Below are positions 50,627-59,981 of a stretch of 64,000 nt of DNA, piece after piece. Numbering within the stretch: the stretch's first letter is position 1; each line of letters begins with the position of its first letter. The DNA comes from Acidovorax temperans. Its GTDB lineage: Bacteria; Pseudomonadota; Gammaproteobacteria; Burkholderiales; Burkholderiaceae_C. The notes under the pieces were generated by a model. It was given only the letters and a program-made list of their open reading frames with translations, did no database searches and had not been told where the DNA came from. Location: positions 682,001-746,000 of the forward strand of contig NZ_VFPV01000002.1 in NCBI RefSeq assembly GCF_006716905.1, given 5' to 3'. A program made the position numbers and the translations under genes.

Positions 50627-50947
50627 ATGAAGATAGGTCAAAAACCGGAACTCCCGGGCGCATTGGCGCAGACAGGGCTTGCCAAGCAAGCCAAAAGTCC
50701 AGCCCCAGCAGCCGAAGGGGTGGCGAAAGGCGCTGCAGCTGCGTCGGCCGCCGGTGTGCCTGTCACCGTGTCTGGCTCGGCCCGGGCACTGGAGCAGTCC
50801 GGCCGCACGTCCAGTGAATTTGATGCCAAGCGGGTCAGCGAAGTGCGCGCAGCGATTGGCAATGGCACGTTCAAGGTCAACGCTGAGGTGATTGCAGACA
50901 AAATGCTGTCCGGCGCCCAAGAAATCTTTTCCCGTTCGCGCGGCTGA
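50627..50947 (+). CDS. flgM: anti-sigma-28 factor FlgM
   Basis: FlgM, 106 residues, binds FliA and blocks late flagellar genes until it is exported through the finished hook. The C-terminal half V-S-E-V-R-A-A-I-G-N-G-T-F-K-V-N-A-E-V-I-A-D-K is the FliA-binding region. The N-terminal part is Ala/Pro-rich and likely disordered. The ATG at 50627 has GGAG upstream. It is preceded by its own FliA promoter and followed by flgN. Confidence 0.92.
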   Translation: MKIGQKPELPGALAQTGLAKQAKSPAPAAEGVAKGAAAASAAGVPVTVSGSARALEQSGRTSSEFDAKRVSEVRAAIGNGTFKVNAEVIADKMLSGAQEIFSRSRG

Positions 50948-50986
50948 GCACCAGATCCATCGGGCTTGGGCTAGCGCATCTCCACC

Positions 50987-51370
50987 ATGTCGTTAGAAGA
51001 AGCCCTCACCGCTGTAGAGCAACACATCGAACAAGTTTCAGGGGCCTTGCTGTCCCTGGATGCCCCTGCGCTGGAGACCGCCAGCACTGCGCTGCGCGAC
51101 GCAGCCGCTCGATTTACCTGGGTGCTGGAGCAATCCAAAGGCATTTCCGCCGCCCAACTTCCCCCTCAGTTTGAAAAACGGCTGGCCGCCATTGGCCAGC
51201 AACTGGCCGTCCAACGTGACAACCTGGCCCGTGTATCCGTGATCACCGACCGGCAAGTCGCCGTGGTGGTTCCCCAGGCGGGCAGTGCCCAGTCGGCCAC
51301 CTACGGCAACCCCCAAGCTGGCCCGAGCAAGGCGGGCGCGGTGGCGCGAATCTACCGTTCGGCAGGCTGA
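50987..51370 (+). CDS. flgN: FlgK/FlgL export chaperone FlgN
   Basis: FlgN, 127 residues, is a small mostly helical chaperone for FlgK and FlgL. The first 90 residues form amphipathic helices (L-T-A-V-E-Q-H-I-E-Q-V-S, and F-E-K-R-L-A-A-I-G-Q-Q-L). Identity is low as usual for FlgN, but the position 39 bases after flgM is diagnostic. It ends before a shared hairpin facing fliA. Confidence 0.85.
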   Translation: MSLEEALTAVEQHIEQVSGALLSLDAPALETASTALRDAAARFTWVLEQSKGISAAQLPPQFEKRLAAIGQQLAVQRDNLARVSVITDRQVAVVVPQAGSAQSATYGNPQAGPSKAGAVARIYRSAG

Positions 51371-51470
51371 GTTTCTTGCACGTGCGTTGCCTGTACTTCG
51401 CAGGCGTGGGTATCCCGTCCCTGGCGACCTGCAGTTGTGGCGCGCGGCGGGCCAATTTCAATTGGAATAG

Positions 51471-51537
51471 TTTGCTATAAAAACAATAGCTTCCAGCGCT
51501 TGCCTATCAAGCGCTAGAAGCTATTTTTATTGCAAAC
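51471..51537. terminator. AGCGCT-type palindrome copy 8, two-way terminator of flgN and fliA
   Basis: Long arms read ttgctataaaaacaatagct followed by tccagcgcttg, and on the other side caagcgctagaagctatttttattgcaa, with loop cctat. They pair nearly perfectly and carry T-rich ends on both strands. The element lies between converging flgN and fliA, 14 bases from the fliA stop. It is the best-preserved member of the repeat family in the window. Confidence 0.8.
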
Positions 51538-51551
51538 CCTGCGGGGTGGCG

Positions 51552-52271
51552 TCAGTGGCTGCGCATTTTGGCGCGCAGGCGTGCGATGGACTGGCTGTGC
51601 AGTTGGCACACGCGCGATTCGGTCACGCCGAGCACGGCGGCAATTTCCTTGAGGTTCATGTCGTGCTCGTAGTACATGCCCATGATGTATTGCTCCCGCT
51701 CGGGCAAGCTCTTGATGGCGTTGACGAGTGAGGCCCGCAGGCGCTGGTCGCGCAGCAGCTCTGCCGGGTCCGCCCCGGCGTCGGCAACGTGGCGGTCCAG
51801 AAAACCGTCTTCGTCGTCCCCGCCATGGGTCATGTCTTCCAGATACACCAGTTGGGTGCCGCGCACTTTGCTCAGCAGGCTTTGGTACTCGGCCAGGCTC
51901 AGTTCCATCTCTGCGGCGATTTCTGATTCGAGCGGGCTGCGCCCCAGCTTTTGCTCCAGACGGTGCAATGCGTGCTCAATGTCTTTCTGGCTTTTGCGCG
52001 AACTGCGCGACATCCAGTCGCTCTCGCGCAACTCGTCGAGCATGGCCCCGCGGATGCGCTGGCTGGCGAAGGTTTCGAACTGCACTCCCTGGGCGGTTTC
52101 GTAGCGCGAGAGGGCTTCCGCCAAGCCCATCATGCCCACCTGGATCAGGTCGTCCAGCTCCACATTGGGAGGCAGCTTCGCAATCATGTGGTGCGCAATC
52201 CGTCGAACCAGCGGAACATGCTGGCGGATCAGCGCATCACGATCGAGCTGGCCTTTGGCGGTGTACATCAC
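51552..52271 (-). CDS. fliA: flagellar sigma factor 28
   Basis: FliA directs RNA polymerase to late flagellar genes. The 239-residue protein has sigma region 2 (L-D-D-L-I-Q-V-G-M-M-G-L-A-E-A-L near residue 42) and region 4 helix-turn-helix (L-K-E-I-A-A-V-L-G-V-T-E-S-R-V-C-Q near residue 207). It starts 3 bases after the FlhG-like gene stop. Confidence 0.96.
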   Translation of the reverse strand: MMYTAKGQLDRDALIRQHVPLVRRIAHHMIAKLPPNVELDDLIQVGMMGLAEALSRYETAQGVQFETFASQRIRGAMLDELRESDWMSRSSRKSQKDIEHALHRLEQKLGRSPLESEIAAEMELSLAEYQSLLSKVRGTQLVYLEDMTHGGDDEDGFLDRHVADAGADPAELLRDQRLRASLVNAIKSLPEREQYIMGMYYEHDMNLKEIAAVLGVTESRVCQLHSQSIARLRAKMRSH

Positions 52272-52274
52272 AGA

Positions 52275-53075
52275 TCAGTGGCTCCGGATGGGTTGTGCAG
52301 ATACTTCTGAAAAACCCTTCAAACTGCCCGAGGACAAGGTGCCCTGCGGCCCATGGATGGTGCCCGCGTTTTCCAGCAGTTGCAAGGCCAAGCGTTGAAC
52401 GTCGTGGGGGTTATTGGCCGACACGGTGGCGGTGCGCACGCGCCCGCTCAGATGACGCTCGGCACAGTCCTGCAGCGTTTGCAAGGCTCCCAGCACTTTG
52501 CGTCGTTCCGCGGGTGTATCGGTTTGCAGCACAGACGCCACTGTACAGGGCAACCCCGTGTGCGTGGCGATGTGCTTGAGGCTTTTGTAGCAAGAGAGCA
52601 CCCCGGCCGAACCACCCTCCATCACCGCCAGCGGAATGGTGCTGGTATGGGTGAGCAAAGGTGCCAGCAGGCCCGCAGGCGCGTGCAGCACCAGCATGCC
52701 GTAGGCGCGGAAATAGGGCTGCAGGCTCTGCAAAGGCGGTGTGCCCTCGCTGTAGGCCTGGCGTTGCAGCTGGAGCATGCCCCGGGCTGCAGGCAGCACC
52801 GCCACCGAAGTGACTGATGCGCTGGCATTCAGCCCATCGTTCCAGGGGGCTTGCAGCAGATGGCTGAGGCCGGGGGATTCATCGGTTTCCAGCGCTGTGC
52901 CGTCCAGCACCGCCACCGGGTATCCCAGGCGCTGCAGGTTGGCGCAGATCTGCCAGAGCATTTCCAGGCCGCTGGAAGCACGCTCCTGGCTGGCCACCGC
53001 CAGCACACGCAACTGCGCCTGGGGCGTAAAGCTGTTCAGGCCCGCCGCTTGGTGAAAACCGGTATCAAGCATCAA
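52275..53075 (-). CDS. FlhG/FleN-like protein without a P-loop
   Basis: A 266-residue protein in the place where flhG (fleN), a MinD-like ATPase setting flagellar number, normally lies between flhF and fliA. The expected deviant Walker A, G-K-G-G-V-G-K-T, is absent: after L-A-V-A-S comes Q-E-R-A-S-S-G-L-E. The later strand Y-P-V-A-V-L-D-G-T and a C-terminal helix-rich half keep the outline of the fold. It overlaps the flhF end by 11 bases. ATP hydrolysis is not expected; it may be a degenerate partner of FlhF. Confidence 0.65.
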   Translation of the reverse strand: MMLDTGFHQAAGLNSFTPQAQLRVLAVASQERASSGLEMLWQICANLQRLGYPVAVLDGTALETDESPGLSHLLQAPWNDGLNASASVTSVAVLPAARGMLQLQRQAYSEGTPPLQSLQPYFRAYGMLVLHAPAGLLAPLLTHTSTIPLAVMEGGSAGVLSCYKSLKHIATHTGLPCTVASVLQTDTPAERRKVLGALQTLQDCAERHLSGRVRTATVSANNPHDVQRLALQLLENAGTIHGPQGTLSSGSLKGFSEVSAQPIRSH

Positions 53076-54606
53076 CCAGTCCTTTCTCGCTCAGGGCCTC
53101 AGGCGCGTTCGAGAAGTAGTAGTTCAGCTCCACCGACTTGGGGTCGAAAGCGGATTTGACGGGTGCACGCATGGATGCGCTGATGAGCTTGTGCGCCTCG
53201 GCGGCTTCCCAGTCTTCGGGCACGCGCTGGCCGTTGGTCACACCGCGCAACACCATTTGGTGGCGGATGAGCGCGTCGATAGAGGGACCGAGCTTCACGG
53301 CTTCGTCCACCTTCGACAAGATGGCCTGCTGCGAGCCCGCGGTCTTGAACGAGGTCAGCACATCGTCCAGCGTGTCGCCGTGGCAGCCTGCGTTGAGCAC
53401 CAGCAGGCGGTTCACATGGGGCAGGTCCAGCACGTCCAGCATGCTGCGCTTGCGGGGGTCGCGCGGTGCCACGCCGGTGGTGTCGATCAACACCATCTTC
53501 TTGCCGCTGAGCAGACCCAGCAGGTCTTGCAGCGCGGCACGGTCATGGGCCAGGTGGGCCACGATGCCCAGCATGCGGCCATAGGTGCGCAGTTGTTCAT
53601 GGGCTCCCACGCGGTAGGTGTCGAGCGTGATCAGGCCCACGCTGCCAGGGCCATGCACGCGGGCGCACAGTGCAGCCAGCTTGGCCGTGGTGGTGGTCTT
53701 GCCTACACCGGTAGAGCCCACCAGGGCAAAGATGCCGCCTTGCTCGTACAGCGGTACGTCGTGTTCGTCGGTCTTGAGGTTGCGCTCCAGCACTTCCATC
53801 AGCCAGCGCACGGAGTCGCCAGCGGACAGGTCTTCGGGCAGACGTTCCAGCACTGCGCGCGCCAGGGCGGGCGAGTAACCTGCGCGAATCATCTTCAGCA
53901 TCAGGTTGGACTGGATGGGGTTTTGCTTGGCCTGCCCCAGCCATGCCATGGTGTTGAAGCGGTCTTCAATCATCTCCTTCATGGCGTGCAGCTCGTTCAT
54001 CAGGCTTTGCTGCTGGGCCATGGAGATGGCGGCCGCTGCGGGCTCGGCCTTGCGCCGTGGCGCGGGCTGGGGCAGGTCCATGGGGATGGAGCGCAGGGGG
54101 TTGTGGCGCACCACGGCAGGGGCAGCAGGGCGTTCGCGGGGGAAGTCGCGGTCTTGGTCGCGGCTGCGCTCGGCAAAGGTGGGCGGCGTGGACGGGCCGT
54201 TCATGGCTTCATGGCGGCGGCGCAGCATGCGCTCGCGCACGTAGTCCTGGAACGACAGTGTGCTCATTGCCAGCTGTTCGGTGTCTTCTTCCACCGGGTT
54301 GTGGCGGCTGGCGGGGGCCGCCATCTGTGTAGCGCGGGGTGCTGCACGGTGGTTGTTCTTGCCGCCGAGCCGGTCGTCATCATGGGGGCGCGAATCCTGG
54401 AAGTCGCGGCCACCTTGTGGTGCGGGGCTGCCCGAGCCTTGGGCCGCGCTGTCCAGCGCAGACAGGGTGTCTTCGGCGGTTGCCACCACTTCCACGCCGT
54501 TGGCGGTGGGCCGGTTGGACAGGATGAGGGTGCCCTCGCCAAAGGCCATGCGCGCCTTGGCCAATGCCTCGCGGGAGGTGGGGGCGGTAAAGCGTTTGAT
54601 GTTCAT
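53065..54606 (-). CDS. flhF: flagellar SRP-type GTPase FlhF
   Basis: FlhF, 513 residues, is an SRP-family GTPase that helps place the flagellum. An N-terminal basic/disordered region (about residues 50-200, rich in Pro, Arg and Asp) precedes the NG domain. G1 is G-S-T-G-V-G-K-T-T-T-T near residue 291, D-T-Y-R-V-G-A-H-E-Q follows, and G3 is I-D-T-T-G-V. Its start overlaps the flhA stop by four bases (ATGA). Confidence 0.95.
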   Translation of the reverse strand: MNIKRFTAPTSREALAKARMAFGEGTLILSNRPTANGVEVVATAEDTLSALDSAAQGSGSPAPQGGRDFQDSRPHDDDRLGGKNNHRAAPRATQMAAPASRHNPVEEDTEQLAMSTLSFQDYVRERMLRRRHEAMNGPSTPPTFAERSRDQDRDFPRERPAAPAVVRHNPLRSIPMDLPQPAPRRKAEPAAAAISMAQQQSLMNELHAMKEMIEDRFNTMAWLGQAKQNPIQSNLMLKMIRAGYSPALARAVLERLPEDLSAGDSVRWLMEVLERNLKTDEHDVPLYEQGGIFALVGSTGVGKTTTTAKLAALCARVHGPGSVGLITLDTYRVGAHEQLRTYGRMLGIVAHLAHDRAALQDLLGLLSGKKMVLIDTTGVAPRDPRKRSMLDVLDLPHVNRLLVLNAGCHGDTLDDVLTSFKTAGSQQAILSKVDEAVKLGPSIDALIRHQMVLRGVTNGQRVPEDWEAAEAHKLISASMRAPVKSAFDPKSVELNYYFSNAPEALSEKGLVDA

Positions 54607-56687
54607 GCTGATGCACCTCTGAGAATGGGCCCAATCCGGATGGTGTGGGTCTCGGGAATTTCACTGTGCGCAAGCACCTGCAGGCGGGGAGCGACACGGC
54701 GCACCAAGCGGGAGATGGCATTGCGGATTTGGTCTGGCACCAGCAGGCAGGCGGGCAAGCCCATTTCTTCCTGCTTCAGGGCCACTTCGGCGGCCTTCTG
54801 GGTCAGGATGTCGGCCACGCCGGGGTCCAGCGCGGGACCGGCGGCATTGCCCAAGGCCTGTACCAAGAGGCGTTCCAGCCCAGGCTCGATGGCGATGACG
54901 TTGAGTTCGCGGGTGGGGCCGTAGATCTGCTGGACGATGGCGGGCGACAGTGCAATGCGCACGCGCCGTGCCAGCTCCACAGGGTCGGACACCGTACCAG
55001 CGTGCTCGGCCAGGGTTTCGATGATGGTGCGGATGTCGCGGATGTGCACAGACTCTTCCAGCAGCAGCTGGAGAACTTTCTGGAACGTTGCGATCGACAC
55101 CATTTTCGGAACCACTTCTTCGATGAGCTTGGGGGCCAGCTTGCCTACGTGTTCCACCAGTTGCTGGGTTTCGGTGCGACTGAGGAGCTTGGCTGCCTGG
55201 ACTTGCATCAAGTGTGACAAATGCGTCGCCATCACGGTTTCTGAATCAACGACGGTAAAACCCGCCATTTGTGCCGCTTCCTTTTGGCGATCGTCAATCC
55301 AGTGTGCTGGCAGGCCGAATGCAGGGTCGGTGGTGGGCGTGCCGATCAGGGGCGTGGTGATGCCGCCGGGATTGATGGCCAGGAACATGCCGGGGAAGGC
55401 CTCGCCTTCGCCCACCACCACGCCGCGCAGGGTGATGCGGTAGGCGCTGGGCTTGAGTTCCAGGTTGTCGCGCACATGCACGGCAGGGGGCAGGAAACCC
55501 ACTTCCTGCGCAAACTTGCGGCGCACGCCCTTGATGCGGGTGAGCAGGTCGCCCTGGCGGTTCTTGTCCACCAGCGAGATCAAACGGTAGCCCAGTTCCA
55601 GGCCCAGCAGGTCGATGGGCTGCAGGTCGTCCCAGGTGGCTTCGCCATCGGTTGTGGGTGGTGCGGGTGGGGCCTCGGGTTCGGCGGGGGCTTGCTGGCG
55701 CTGGTACAGCGTCCACGCGCCATAGCCAAACGCGGTGCCAATCACCAGAAACACGATGTGGGGCATGCCGGGAATCAGCCCCAGCATGATCAGAATGCCG
55801 GCCGTCACGCCCAGCACGCGGGGCGACATGAAGAGCTGCTGCACGATCTGGCGGCCCATGTCGTGCTCTTTGCCGACGCGCGACACCACCATGGCGGCGG
55901 CTACGGAAATCAGCAGGCCAGGAATCTGGGCAACCAGCGCATCACCGATGGCCAGCAGGATGTAGCTGTCGGCGGCTTCCTTGGCCGTGAGACCGTGTTG
56001 CAGCACGCCAATGGTGAAGCCGCCCACGATGTTGATCAGCAAAATCAGGATACCGGCCACGGCATCGCCGCGCACGAACTTCGAGGCACCGTCCATGGAG
56101 CCGAAGAAGTTGGCTTCTTCTCCCACCTCAGCACGGCGGCGTTTGGCTTCTTTCTCGTCAATCAGGCCAGCATTCAAGTCCGCGTCCACAGCCATCTGTT
56201 TGCCTGGCATCGCATCCAGGGTGAAGCGGGCTGACACTTCGGCAATACGCTCGGCACCCTTGGTCACCACGATGAAGTTGATGACCACCAGGATGGCAAA
56301 CACGATGAGACCCACGGCAAAGTTGCCACCGATCAGAAAGTGGCCAAAGGCCTCAATCACTGCGCCTGCTGCGCCAGGGCCGGTGTGACCTTCCAGCAGC
56401 ACCACGCGGGTGGAAGCCACGTTGAGCGACAGGCGCATCAGCGTGGTCAGCAGCAGCACCGATGGGAAGGCTGCGAAGTCCAGCGGCCGGATCATGTAGG
56501 CCGCGACCATCATCACCATCAGGGCAACGGCGATGTTGAGGGTGAAGAAAGTGTCCAGCAGCCATGCGGGGATGGGCAGCACCATCAACGCCAGAATGGC
56601 CACGACCAGCAGGGGGGCGGACATGCCTTGCAGAACCGAGGTGTTCTTGCCCGCCCACAATTTCAGGTAGTTGACGGAGGTGTTCAT
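54603..56687 (-). CDS. flhA: flagellar export-gate protein FlhA
   Basis: FlhA, 694 residues, is the main gate of the flagellar type III export apparatus. Eight predicted membrane segments fill the first 320 residues. The conserved cytoplasmic FHIPEP-type segment R-I-A-E-V-S-A-R-F-T-L-D-A-M-P-G-K-Q-M-A lies near residue 145, and a cytosolic C-terminal half of four subdomains follows. Its start overlaps the flhB stop by four bases. Confidence 0.96.
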   Translation of the reverse strand: MNTSVNYLKLWAGKNTSVLQGMSAPLLVVAILALMVLPIPAWLLDTFFTLNIAVALMVMMVAAYMIRPLDFAAFPSVLLLTTLMRLSLNVASTRVVLLEGHTGPGAAGAVIEAFGHFLIGGNFAVGLIVFAILVVINFIVVTKGAERIAEVSARFTLDAMPGKQMAVDADLNAGLIDEKEAKRRRAEVGEEANFFGSMDGASKFVRGDAVAGILILLINIVGGFTIGVLQHGLTAKEAADSYILLAIGDALVAQIPGLLISVAAAMVVSRVGKEHDMGRQIVQQLFMSPRVLGVTAGILIMLGLIPGMPHIVFLVIGTAFGYGAWTLYQRQQAPAEPEAPPAPPTTDGEATWDDLQPIDLLGLELGYRLISLVDKNRQGDLLTRIKGVRRKFAQEVGFLPPAVHVRDNLELKPSAYRITLRGVVVGEGEAFPGMFLAINPGGITTPLIGTPTTDPAFGLPAHWIDDRQKEAAQMAGFTVVDSETVMATHLSHLMQVQAAKLLSRTETQQLVEHVGKLAPKLIEEVVPKMVSIATFQKVLQLLLEESVHIRDIRTIIETLAEHAGTVSDPVELARRVRIALSPAIVQQIYGPTRELNVIAIEPGLERLLVQALGNAAGPALDPGVADILTQKAAEVALKQEEMGLPACLLVPDQIRNAISRLVRRVAPRLQVLAHSEIPETHTIRIGPILRGASA

Positions 56688-57844
56688 GCAGATTCACCTT
56701 TGGCCTGGGCCGAAAGCTTGTTGTGTGGATCGAGTTCTGGCGGTACGTACGGTTCGACCAGCTCGCCGGGCATGCGGCCCTGGCCGCGCATGGCTGCCTT
56801 GAGCCGGTAAACATAGGCCAGCACCTGGGCTACCGCGGTGTACAGGGTGGCCGGAATGGGTTGGTCCAGCCCGGCGTGCGCATACAAGGCGCGCGCCAGC
56901 ATGGGCGACTGCAGCACCGGAATGTCGTGGCCCTTGGCCAAATCACGAATGCGCATGGCCACCAGGTCGGTGCCGCGCGAAATCACCTGGGGGGCTGACA
57001 TGGTGGCTTCGTCGTACTTGAGTGCCACGGCGTAGTGGGTGGGGTTCATCACCACAAAATCAGCCTTGGGCACAGCGCCCACGCTGGCACGGTCGGCCAG
57101 TTCGCGTTGCTTTTGGCGGATGCGGCCTTTGGTGTGGGGGTCGCCTTCGGCTTCCTTGTGTTCTTTCTTGACTTCTTCGTGGGACATCTTGAGGCCCGAT
57201 TTGAAGAAGAAGGCCTGCAGCGGAATGTCGATCAGTGCGGCCAGAAAGACCACCAGCAGCAGCATGCTGACCCCGGTGGTGAGCCATTCGGCCATGGCGC
57301 GAATGGCGCTGGTGGAAGGTTGTAATACCAGCATCGCAATGCTCTCGATGCTGTTGCCCATGTACTTCCAGGCCACAAAAGCCAGGGTGGACGTCATGAG
57401 CACCATCTTGGCCACGTTGGCCAGTTGCTGCTTCGCAAACAGGTTGGTGAAGCCCGTGATGGGGTTCAGGCGGTTGAATTGCGGCGTGATGGGCTTGGTA
57501 CTGAAGATCCAGCCACCCGCACCAATGGCGCTGATGACGGCTGCCATGCTGGTCAGCACGGCAAACACCACGCTGGCGACCAGCCCCACCATGACCACGG
57601 CTTGCATGCGTTCGAGCATGCTGCCGGGCGTCATGACCGTGCGCGAGTCAAACACGAGTTGTTGGCTCAGGGCCTTTTGCAAGTGGTCCATGAGCGTAGG
57701 TGCCAGGACCAGAATGCTGGCAGCTCCTGCACCCAGGATGGCCAGGTGTGACAAGTCCTGCGAGCGCGCACCTTGGCCATCTTCGCGCGCTTTTTGTAGC
57801 TTGCGCTCCGTGGCGGGTAATTCTTTGTCTTGGCTGGAGTCCAT
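56684..57844 (-). CDS. flhB: flagellar export-switch protein FlhB
   Basis: FlhB, 386 residues, switches the export gate from hook to filament substrates. Four membrane segments lie between residues 30 and 215. The autocleavage motif N-P-T-H-Y-A-V in the cytoplasmic domain is intact near residue 264. It is the first gene after the cheZ terminator and starts the flhB-flhA-flhF-flhG-like-fliA unit, linked by short overlaps. Confidence 0.96.
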   Translation of the reverse strand: MDSSQDKELPATERKLQKAREDGQGARSQDLSHLAILGAGAASILVLAPTLMDHLQKALSQQLVFDSRTVMTPGSMLERMQAVVMVGLVASVVFAVLTSMAAVISAIGAGGWIFSTKPITPQFNRLNPITGFTNLFAKQQLANVAKMVLMTSTLAFVAWKYMGNSIESIAMLVLQPSTSAIRAMAEWLTTGVSMLLLVVFLAALIDIPLQAFFFKSGLKMSHEEVKKEHKEAEGDPHTKGRIRQKQRELADRASVGAVPKADFVVMNPTHYAVALKYDEATMSAPQVISRGTDLVAMRIRDLAKGHDIPVLQSPMLARALYAHAGLDQPIPATLYTAVAQVLAYVYRLKAAMRGQGRMPGELVEPYVPPELDPHNKLSAQAKGESA

Positions 57845-57901
57845 GATGGCATGACGGCTGGGTCATGCCATTGTCGTAAGCAGCTCAGAAATCTAAAGGC
57901 G

Positions 57902-57925
57902 GAAAAGGGGCCGCTGGGGCCCCTT
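57902..57925 (-). terminator. terminator after cheZ
   Basis: On the minus strand the stem ggggcc / ggcccc closes a 5-base loop and is followed by tttt. It lies 29 bases after the cheZ stop and before flhB, separating the motAB-cheYZ unit from the flhB unit. Confidence 0.75.
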
Positions 57926-57953
57926 ATTCAAGCATCGCAGAATGCTGCCAGGA

Positions 57954-58577
57954 TCAGAATCCCAAACTGGCGAGAAGATCGTCCACCTGGGATTGATCGG
58001 TCACGATGTCCGGGGTGTTCTCGGGATCCACCACCGGGCCTTGCAGCTTGGCTGGCTCTGGCGTGGGTACGACGACCTGGGCATTTGCTGGAGCCGTCTG
58101 GATGAGAAGCTGCACCAGTTGTTCTTCGATGGTTGCTGCCAGATTTACCACCCTGGTAATCACCTGGCCTGTCAGGTCGTGGAAGTCCTGCGCCATCATG
58201 ATTTCGGTCAGGTGAACGTCGGCCTCTTTCGTGACGCGTTCCACGTCCGTCAGGAAGTTGAAGATTTCACCCTTGGCAACCGCGGCGACCGGGTCTTTGA
58301 CCAATGAATCCACCACACGCCGGGTTTCCGAGGCGATGAAGTCGTGCTGGGCCTTGGCCAGTTCCACGCGGCTGAGCACTTTTTCGGCGGCTTCGCCGGT
58401 CAACCGCGCTATGTAGGAAAGGCGGCTCTGGGCATCGGGCAACTCACCCATGGAGCCCCGCAGTTTTTCCGCAAAGCCCAATTCGTTCAGCGAATCGTGG
58501 AGCTGCCGGGTCAGCTGTCCGATCTTGTGATGGATATCTGTTGCCGCCTCCGCAGGGGTGATTTCTGGCGTGTCCAT
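57954..58577 (-). CDS. cheZ: chemotaxis phosphatase CheZ
   Basis: CheZ, 207 residues, speeds dephosphorylation of CheY-P. It is a long helical-hairpin protein. The catalytic glutamine segment Q-D-F-H-D-L-T-G-Q-V-I-T-R-V is intact near residue 130, and the C-terminal CheY-binding tail (D-D-L-L-A-S-L-G-F) is conserved. It starts 4 bases after cheY. Confidence 0.94.
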   Translation of the reverse strand: MDTPEITPAEAATDIHHKIGQLTRQLHDSLNELGFAEKLRGSMGELPDAQSRLSYIARLTGEAAEKVLSRVELAKAQHDFIASETRRVVDSLVKDPVAAVAKGEIFNFLTDVERVTKEADVHLTEIMMAQDFHDLTGQVITRVVNLAATIEEQLVQLLIQTAPANAQVVVPTPEPAKLQGPVVDPENTPDIVTDQSQVDDLLASLGF

Positions 58578-58581
58578 GGCT

Positions 58582-58968
58582 TCACAGTCCCATTTTCTTG
58601 AGGATCAGCAGAACTTTTTCTTCCAGAGTGGCTTTGGTGAACGGCTTGACGATGTAGCCCGCAGCGCCCCCTTGGGCGGCGGCAACAATGTCTTCCTTGC
58701 GCGCCTCGGCAGTGACCATGAGAACCGGCAGGTGCTTGAGCTTGTCGTCTTTTTTGATTTCAGATAGCAGCTGAAAGCCGTTCATGTTCGGCATGTTGAT
58801 GTCAGTGACGACAAAATCAAATTTGCCATTGCGCAGCTTGTTGAGCGCAGCGACGCCATCTTCCGCCTCATCGGCATCTGGAAAGCCGCTTTCCTTGAGC
58901 AGGTTGCGAACGATGCGGCGCATGGTGGAGAAGTCGTCAACGATAAGAAAGCGAAGGGCTGTGGTCAC
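58582..58968 (-). CDS. cheY: chemotaxis response regulator CheY
   Basis: CheY, 128 residues, is a single receiver domain that binds the flagellar switch when phosphorylated. The acid pocket D11-D12 (I-V-D-D-F-S), the phospho-accepting Asp in [12 protein letters not shown] near residue 56, the switch T in V-T-A-E-A, and the conserved K in Y-I-V-K-P-F-T are all present. It is coupled tightly to cheZ. Confidence 0.96.
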   Translation of the reverse strand: MTTALRFLIVDDFSTMRRIVRNLLKESGFPDADEAEDGVAALNKLRNGKFDFVVTDINMPNMNGFQLLSEIKKDDKLKHLPVLMVTAEARKEDIVAAAQGGAAGYIVKPFTKATLEEKVLLILKKMGL

Positions 58969-59036
58969 GTGGGACCCTTTCGGTCGAAATGTCTGATATT
59001 GTCAAGTGTGGCAGGTTTTGTGACAAGGCGTAACGT

Positions 59037-59969
59037 CTACCTGCCCTCCTCGGGATTTTCCTGCTTTTCCATCGACAGTTCAGTCGATGTTACGGTGGGA
59101 GTCCCTTTTCCCATGAGTCTTTCTTCAGCTTCACGGGTTAATACCGTGATGGTAATGCGGCGGTTGGCGGCGGACCGAGGGTTGTCTGGTTCTAGCAGAT
59201 CGCTGGCTGCGAGCCCCACGACCCGTCCCAATTTGGCATCTGGCATGCCAGCCGCCACCAGTTCCCGGCGGGTGGCATTGGCCCGGTCGGAAGACAATTC
59301 CCAGTTGCTGTAGCCACGGTCGCTGTTGCTGTAGGGCACGGCATCGGTGTGACCGGCAAGGCTCACGCGGTTTTCCACACCGTTGAGCGCCGCACCAATT
59401 TCCCGAAGGATGTCGCGCATGTAAGGCTTCACCATCGCGCTGCCGCTGTCGAACATCGGGCGGTTTTGATCGTCCACGATCTGAATTTGCAGGCCATCCG
59501 GCGTCACATCGATGCGAATTTGCGACTTGTATTCGTTCAGGCGCGGGTTTTCCGTGATCAGCGCGTCGATTTTGGCTTGTAGTGTCTTGATGCGCTGGGC
59601 ATCTTGCTTGGCGCGCTCGGCTCTGGCGGTGTCAATGCTCTGGCGGCGCGCTTTTTCCGAGTCTGCGTCAGAGCGTCGCACCTGCCCGTGCACTTTCGAA
59701 AGGTCATTGCCCCCACCCGGGATGACGCTGGAGCTGTTGCCCGAACCATCTCCACCGGCCATGGCCACTTTGAGTGGTGAACTGAAATAGTCTGAAATGC
59801 CCTGCAGCTCGCCCTTGGCGGTAGACCCCAGCAGCCACATCATCAGAAAGAAGGCCATCATGGCCGTCACAAAGTCGGCGTAGGCGATCTTCCACGCGCC
59901 GCCGTGGGCGGCATGGCCGCCCTTTTTGACGCGCTTGATGATGATGGGTTGAAGTTTTTTTTCTGCCAC
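59037..59969 (-). CDS. motB: flagellar stator protein MotB
   Basis: MotB, 310 residues, anchors the stator to peptidoglycan. One membrane segment near residues 25-50 carries the proton-accepting Asp in I-A-Y-A-D-F-V-T-A-M-M-A-F-F-L. The C-terminal OmpA-like domain has S-L-A-G-H-T-D-A-V-P-Y and the R-A-N-A-T-R-R-E-L-V-A-A-G-M helix. It lies 12 bases after motA. Confidence 0.95.
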   Translation of the reverse strand: MAEKKLQPIIIKRVKKGGHAAHGGAWKIAYADFVTAMMAFFLMMWLLGSTAKGELQGISDYFSSPLKVAMAGGDGSGNSSSVIPGGGNDLSKVHGQVRRSDADSEKARRQSIDTARAERAKQDAQRIKTLQAKIDALITENPRLNEYKSQIRIDVTPDGLQIQIVDDQNRPMFDSGSAMVKPYMRDILREIGAALNGVENRVSLAGHTDAVPYSNSDRGYSNWELSSDRANATRRELVAAGMPDAKLGRVVGLAASDLLEPDNPRSAANRRITITVLTREAEERLMGKGTPTVTSTELSMEKQENPEEGR

Positions 59970-59981
59970 AGTGCAATCCGG

